A program made the translations under genes and the position numbers. From assembly GCA_038318385.1 (NCBI GenBank), contig JBBQCD010000102.1, positions 1 to 9,671 of the forward strand: DNA of 9,671 bases, written 5' to 3'. Below, piece by piece: positions 6,158 through 9,671 of this stretch (positions are counted from its first letter, which is position 1; each line of letters opens with the position of its first letter). Source of the DNA: Schlegelella_A sp038318385. Its GTDB lineage: Bacteria > Pseudomonadota > Gammaproteobacteria > Burkholderiales > Burkholderiaceae_C. The notes beneath the pieces are model-generated. The model was not told the origin of the DNA. It searched no databases and saw only the letters and a program-made list of their open reading frames with translations.

Positions 6158-6330
6158 GTCAGCTCACGGCTCCTTCCGGGGGACGAGGGCTTGGGCAGTC
6201 GCGGGTTGCTGACGGCGAGCGGAAGCGGTGCATGCCGGCACCATAGCCGAACTCGGCGCCCGCGGCGAACGCGCTCTGGATTCATCGCACGTCACGGGCA
6301 CTACGCGGTCAGGCCGAGGATCATCGGGCC
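6158..6330. other. Divergent intergenic region between otsB and glk
   Basis: These 173 bp must hold the promoters of otsB and glk. I find no convincing -35/-10 pair on either strand. The only visible structure is a short inverted repeat, GGTGC (6227-6231) with GCACC (6238-6242), which could be a regulator site or a chance hairpin. Confidence 0.4.
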
Positions 6331-7344
6331 ATGAACAAGGCTTCGCGCTCGGGCGGCGACAAGCCGGCTCCCTTTCCCCGCATCGTCGGCGACGTCGGCG
6401 GCACGCATTCGCGCTTCGCCTGGGTGGAGGCGGCCGACGACCCCTTGACGAACTTCGCCGACTACGACAACGCCGAATACGCGGGCTTGGGCGACGTGAT
6501 GGCGAAGTACCTCGCCGACGAGGGTCGCCCGCCGCCTGCCGCCTGTGCGATCGGAATCGCCTCGCCGATCGATGGCGGCAAGGTCGAGATGACGAACAGC
6601 CAGTGGAGCTTCACGCCGGCGCAATTGCAGCGTCGCTTCGGGCTCGGACGTTTCCAGGTGCTGAACGACTTCGAGGCGCTGGCCCGCGGGCTGCCGACCT
6701 TGAAGCCGGACGAACTGATGCAGGTGGGGGGCGACGCCGCCGGCCTGGAGGGGGCGGCGTTCGCCCTGCTCGGGCCGGGCACCGGCCTGGGCATGTCGGG
6801 CCTGCTAAGGACGGCGCGGGGTCCGGTTCCGGTTGTCGGCGAAGGTGGCCACACGACGCTGGCGGCCGGCGATGTCGAAGAGGATGCGATCCTCGCGGCG
6901 CTGCGGCGCGCGCTCGGTCATGTCTCGGCCGAGCGTGTGCTGTCCGGCGAAGGCCTCGTCAACCTGTACCGCGCGATCTGCGCCGTCTCCGGCCGCCCGG
7001 CCGCCGACTACACGCCGGCGGACATCACGTCACGGGTCGATGTCGACGACGATTGCCGGTGCGCGGTCGACCGTTTCTTTGGCTTCCTCGGCAGCGTTGC
7101 CGGCGATCTCGCCCTGACGCTGGGTGCGCGGGGTGGGGTCTACATCGCGGGCGGGATCGTTCCCCGGCTGGGCGACGCCATCCACCGTTCGGCGTTTCGA
7201 GCACGCTTCGAAGCCAAGGGCCGGTTCGCGGCCTACCTGGCACCGATCCCCGTGTGGGTCATCCTCGACGCGACCTGGACCGCGCTGCGGGGTGCGAACC
7301 TCGCCCTCGACGGTCCCTGGACCCCGCCGTCGCCTCAGGCGTAG
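6331..7344 (+). CDS. glk: Glucokinase
   Basis: Phosphorylates glucose with ATP to glucose-6-phosphate. The 337-residue protein follows E. coli Glk (321 residues) closely. It has the ATP-binding GDVGGTH loop (20-26), the sugar-site NDFEA with catalytic Asp113, GPGTGLG (148-154), and GEGGH (170-174), whose Glu and His contact glucose. Next come a HVSAERVLSGEGLVNLYRAI-type stretch (from about residue 197) and AGGIVPR near the C-terminus. A 16-residue polar N-terminal extension precedes the core. ATG 6331 has a GAGGA-like site about 11 bases upstream. Its product is the acceptor for OtsA, and glucose from trehalose breakdown would re-enter here, so its place beside otsB makes metabolic sense. The last 10 bp overlap the end of the opposing antiporter gene. 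Confidence 0.95.
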   Translation: MNKASRSGGDKPAPFPRIVGDVGGTHSRFAWVEAADDPLTNFADYDNAEYAGLGDVMAKYLADEGRPPPAACAIGIASPIDGGKVEMTNSQWSFTPAQLQRRFGLGRFQVLNDFEALARGLPTLKPDELMQVGGDAAGLEGAAFALLGPGTGLGMSGLLRTARGPVPVVGEGGHTTLAAGDVEEDAILAALRRALGHVSAERVLSGEGLVNLYRAICAVSGRPAADYTPADITSRVDVDDDCRCAVDRFFGFLGSVAGDLALTLGARGGVYIAGGIVPRLGDAIHRSAFRARFEAKGRFAAYLAPIPVWVILDATWTALRGANLALDGPWTPPSPQA

Positions 7345-9038
7345 GCCGCGATCAGGTAGCCGAGCAGCAGCACCAGCACCCACATCGCCATGCTGCGGAT
7401 GGCCGAGACCCGGGGCGGGCCCGGCAAGGCATGCGGGTGCGGGAGAAAGAGGCTGCGCACGCTGCCTTCGAGCCAGCCGGCGCCATGCGCCAGCGCGCCA
7501 GTGAAGCGCTCGATCATCCAGCCAGCCGCAGCTGCCAGCGCCGGCAGCAGTCGGCGGTAGACCCAGTCGGTGTCCAGCGTGATCGTCAACGTCCGCTTCA
7601 GATACGGCAGCATCAGGAAGAATGCCAGGCCGGAGAACAGCAGCAGCTGCAGTTGCGTCAGCACGTGCGCGGCGGTGTAGGGCTGGTAGTCGACGGCGTA
7701 GGGCAGCAGCCGGTACAGCGGCTCGGCCCACACCCCCAACGCGATACAAAGGAACGAGAACAGCACCATCGCCCAGCGCATGCTCGCGGGCGGCTCCGGC
7801 GGGCGCAGTCCGGAGTCCTTCTGGAAGAAGACGAACCAGGGGAACTTGATGCCGGCGTGGAGAAAGACGCCGCCGGACGCCGCCGTCAGCAGCAGCCAGA
7901 TGGCGAGCATGTGACCGTCGGCGGCGGCCTGCGAGACCATGGACTTGGAGACGAAGCCCGACGTCAGCGGGAAGGCCGAGATCGCGAGCGCGCCGATGGT
8001 TCCGCAGATCGTCGTCAACGGCATGGTGTGGAAGAGACCGCCGAGATCGGTGCACTTGCGCCGCCCGGTGACGTACATCACCGACCCGGCCGACATCAGC
8101 AGCAGGCCCTTGTAGAGGATGTGGGCGAAGGCGTGCGCGGCGGCGCCGTTGAGCGCCATTTCCGTGCCGATGCCGATGCCCACGATCATGAACCCGACCT
8201 GGTTGACGATCGAATAGGCGAGGATGCGTCGCATGTCGTTTTCGAGCAGCGCGTAGACGATGCCGTAGAACGCCATGAAGAGGCCGACCCAGATCAGCAA
8301 TTCGGTGCCTGGGAAGCCGCGCATCAGCACGTAGACGGCAGTCTTGGTGGTGAAAGCCGAGAGAAAGACGGTGCCGCTCCAGGAGGCCTCGGGATAGGCG
8401 TCGGGCAGCCACGCCGACACCGGCGGGCCACCGGCATTGACGAGAAAGCCGATGAGGATGAGCCAGTGCGCGAGCGAGTCGGGGGCCATCCGCGCGAACG
8501 CCAGGCTGCCGGTCTGGGCGACGTGGCCGGTGATGCCGGCGAACAGGATCACGCCGCCGAGCAGGTGAATCATCAGGTAGCGCCGCGCGGCCCGGTAGGC
8601 GGCAGGCGTCCCGTTGCTCCACAGCACGACGGTCGAGCCCACCGCCATCACCTCCCAGAAGGCGAAGAGGGTGAACAGGTCACCGGCGAGCGTGACGCCG
8701 ATGGCCGCCCCGGCGTAGACGAAAGCCGCCGGCACCTCGACCCGGCTCTTCTGGCCGAGCGCGAAGAGGCCACCACCGGCGGCCATCAGCGCGAAGATCG
8801 TCGCGAACAGGCGCGTCAGCTTGTCGCCCTGCATCGGCGTCAGCGTGTAGTCGAGGAAGCGCAGTTGCCAGACGGCGCCGTCCGGCACTCCCCAGATCGC
8901 GCCGAGGGCCACGAGCGGCAACGCCACCACCGCGATCGAGCGCAGCGGGCCGCGCAGCCAGGCCAGGACCAGGGCCCCGCCGATCAGCAGCAGGCCCGGG
9001 TGGACGACGAGGCCGGTCGCGAACAGGCCGTCAGTCAT
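7335..9038 (-). CDS. Cation:proton antiporter subunit, MrpD/NuoM-like (proton-translocating antiporter family)
   Basis: A 567-residue protein with about 14 or more membrane helices, from the family shared by Mrp antiporter subunits A/D, complex I subunits NuoL/M/N and membrane-bound hydrogenases. Key charged residues of the ion path are present: Glu129 in a FAFWEVMAVGS helix, Lys232 in a FTTKTAVYVLMR helix, and His302, His306 and Lys310 in HAFAHILYKG. The conserved END-RRILAYSIVNQVG segment lies around 266-282. MrpD and NuoM are usually about 490-510 residues; the extra length is C-terminal, with an amphipathic TLDTDWVYRR segment and a last helix at about 548-565. It overlaps the preceding 85-residue gene by 8 bp (ATGACTGA), with GAGGA about 8 bases before the start, so the two are translationally coupled. 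It probably works as one subunit of a multi-subunit Na+/H+ antiporter. The family is certain; ion and partners are inferred. Confidence 0.93.
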   Translation of the reverse strand: MTDGLFATGLVVHPGLLLIGGALVLAWLRGPLRSIAVVALPLVALGAIWGVPDGAVWQLRFLDYTLTPMQGDKLTRLFATIFALMAAGGGLFALGQKSRVEVPAAFVYAGAAIGVTLAGDLFTLFAFWEVMAVGSTVVLWSNGTPAAYRAARRYLMIHLLGGVILFAGITGHVAQTGSLAFARMAPDSLAHWLILIGFLVNAGGPPVSAWLPDAYPEASWSGTVFLSAFTTKTAVYVLMRGFPGTELLIWVGLFMAFYGIVYALLENDMRRILAYSIVNQVGFMIVGIGIGTEMALNGAAAHAFAHILYKGLLLMSAGSVMYVTGRRKCTDLGGLFHTMPLTTICGTIGALAISAFPLTSGFVSKSMVSQAAADGHMLAIWLLLTAASGGVFLHAGIKFPWFVFFQKDSGLRPPEPPASMRWAMVLFSFLCIALGVWAEPLYRLLPYAVDYQPYTAAHVLTQLQLLLFSGLAFFLMLPYLKRTLTITLDTDWVYRRLLPALAAAAGWMIERFTGALAHGAGWLEGSVRSLFLPHPHALPGPPRVSAIRSMAMWVLVLLLGYLIAAYA

Positions 9039-9288
9039 CGGCGCGGTCCTCGTAGTAGCTGTCCGGGCGCTTCAACCACAGCGCCAGGCCCTTGGCGACG
9101 ACGATCATCGCCACGCAGGCGACCAGGCCGAACCAGGCATGGAAGGCGAAGACCGCCTCGACCGCGAAGTGCGGGTGCAGGACGACCACCGCTTCGGCGA
9201 GCACCGTCAGGGCCAGCACGCCGAGAAAGAGGCGCCAGAGCAGCTGGACGTGCCGCGGGTCGTCGAGCCAGTGTCCGCTGGGCTTCAT
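9031..9288 (-). CDS. Small two-helix membrane protein of an antiporter operon, function unknown
   Basis: An 85-residue protein with two predicted membrane helices (about 17-38 and 46-70), joined by a loop with His-Pro-His-Phe and Glu, and a charged C-terminal tail containing Arg-Pro-Asp-Ser-Tyr-Tyr-Glu-Asp. It sits between two large antiporter-like subunits. Its start lies 4 bp after the upstream stop, with a GAGGTGA ribosome site overlapping that stop, and its end overlaps the next start by 8 bp. Such tight coupling indicates that it is a fixed part of the same membrane complex. It does not look like MrpC, MrpE, MrpF or MrpG, although MrpF and MrpG are also small membrane proteins. I recognise the general pattern of small proteins in Mrp-like clusters but cannot assign a function. 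Confidence 0.82.
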   Translation of the reverse strand: MKPSGHWLDDPRHVQLLWRLFLGVLALTVLAEAVVVLHPHFAVEAVFAFHAWFGLVACVAMIVVAKGLALWLKRPDSYYEDRADD

Positions 9289-9292
9289 CGGG

Positions 9293-9671
9293 TCACCTCG
9301 GGGAGACCAGCTGGCGCGCCAGCGCCAGCGGCAGGTCGGGGAAGCAGAACAGCAGCACCGTGCCGGCGGCTGTCGCCGTCAGCGCGATCACCATCGGCAG
9401 CGGCGCCTCGCCATGGCTCGGACCGTCGGCCGGGGCGACGAAGAACGCGCGATAGACGATCGGCAGGAAGTAGCCGGCGTTGAGCAGCGTGCTGACGGCG
9501 ATGACCGCGACCGCGAGCCAGTGCGCCGAGGCCATCGCGCCGGACAGCATGTACCACTTGGAGATGAACCCCGCGGCCGGCGGCAGGCCGATCATCGACA
9601 GCGCGCCGATCGCGAAGGCGCCCATCGTCCACGGCATGCGCCGGCCGATGCCGTCGAGTTCGCTGACCTCG
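9293..9671 (-). CDS. Cation:proton antiporter subunit (MrpD/NuoM/NuoN-like), C-terminal part; 5' end outside window
   Basis: The last ~126 residues of another proton-translocating antiporter-family subunit; the frame stays open through the window edge. It begins with an ELDGIGRRMPW segment followed by TMGAFAIGALSMIGLPPAAGF and SKWYM. This is the amphipathic loop plus helix found near the end of the conserved antiporter domain in MrpD, NuoM and NuoN. Two or three further helices follow, including STLLNAGYFLPIVYRAFF and a last hydrophobic stretch ending in a short Pro-Arg tail. It is the first gene seen of an operon that continues with the 85-residue protein (4 bp away) and the 567-residue subunit. 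Two related antiporter subunits in one operon are typical of Mrp-like complexes. Confidence 0.9.
   Translation of the reverse strand, partial: EVSELDGIGRRMPWTMGAFAIGALSMIGLPPAAGFISKWYMLSGAMASAHWLAVAVIAVSTLLNAGYFLPIVYRAFFVAPADGPSHGEAPLPMVIALTATAAGTVLLFCFPDLPLALARQLVSPR

Noticed and set aside
6228..9455. Very long open frame (1075 codons) on the + strand
   Set aside because: It runs out of frame through glk and antisense to the antiporter gene. Its composition is Arg/Gly/Asp/Gln/His-rich low complexity, as expected from GC-rich shadow frames, and both real genes have full conserved motifs.

Overview
The window is a GC-rich bacterial chromosome segment, by eye about two-thirds G+C with the codon bias to match. 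It has nine protein-coding genes packed on both strands, and I see no mobile elements, tRNA, rRNA or CRISPR. The families point to a proteobacterium, probably beta or gamma: an E. coli-type glucokinase, an E. coli-type CLC exchanger, a LapA-domain membrane protein, a membrane-anchored trehalose-6-phosphate synthase and Mrp-like antiporter subunits. I cannot name a genus.

Layout from left to right. (1) The 3' end of a phospholipase-D/cardiolipin-synthase-type gene on +, tail to tail with a small LapA-domain membrane protein on -. (2) A CLC chloride transporter on -. (3) A 245-bp divergent intergenic region with an AT-rich patch, two adjacent hairpins and a textbook intrinsic terminator that ends only 18 bp before a MarR-family regulator on +. 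(4) A membrane-anchored trehalose-6-phosphate synthase (OtsA-type, with an N-terminal sensor-like module) on +, facing a trehalose-6-phosphate phosphatase (OtsB) on -. (5) A glucokinase on +, divergent from otsB. (6) The end of an Mrp/complex-I-like cation:proton antiporter operon on -: the C-terminus of one antiporter-like subunit, an 85-residue membrane protein, then a 567-residue antiporter-like subunit whose end overlaps the glucokinase end by 10 bp.

Taken together, the genes suggest an osmotic, ion and pH homeostasis neighbourhood. Glucokinase makes glucose-6-phosphate, OtsA and OtsB turn it into the compatible solute trehalose, CLC and the antiporter move anions, cations and protons, and the cardiolipin-synthase-type enzyme would adjust membrane lipids. 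That functional link is inference from gene content; each family call rests on motifs visible in the translations.

The least explained element is the RNA-like region in front of marR. Its terminator arm can alternatively pair with an upstream segment, enclosing two hairpins in a three-way junction, which is how attenuators and riboswitches are built. The second point of interest is the fusion of a two-helix extracytoplasmic sensor-like module to a trehalose-phosphate synthase.
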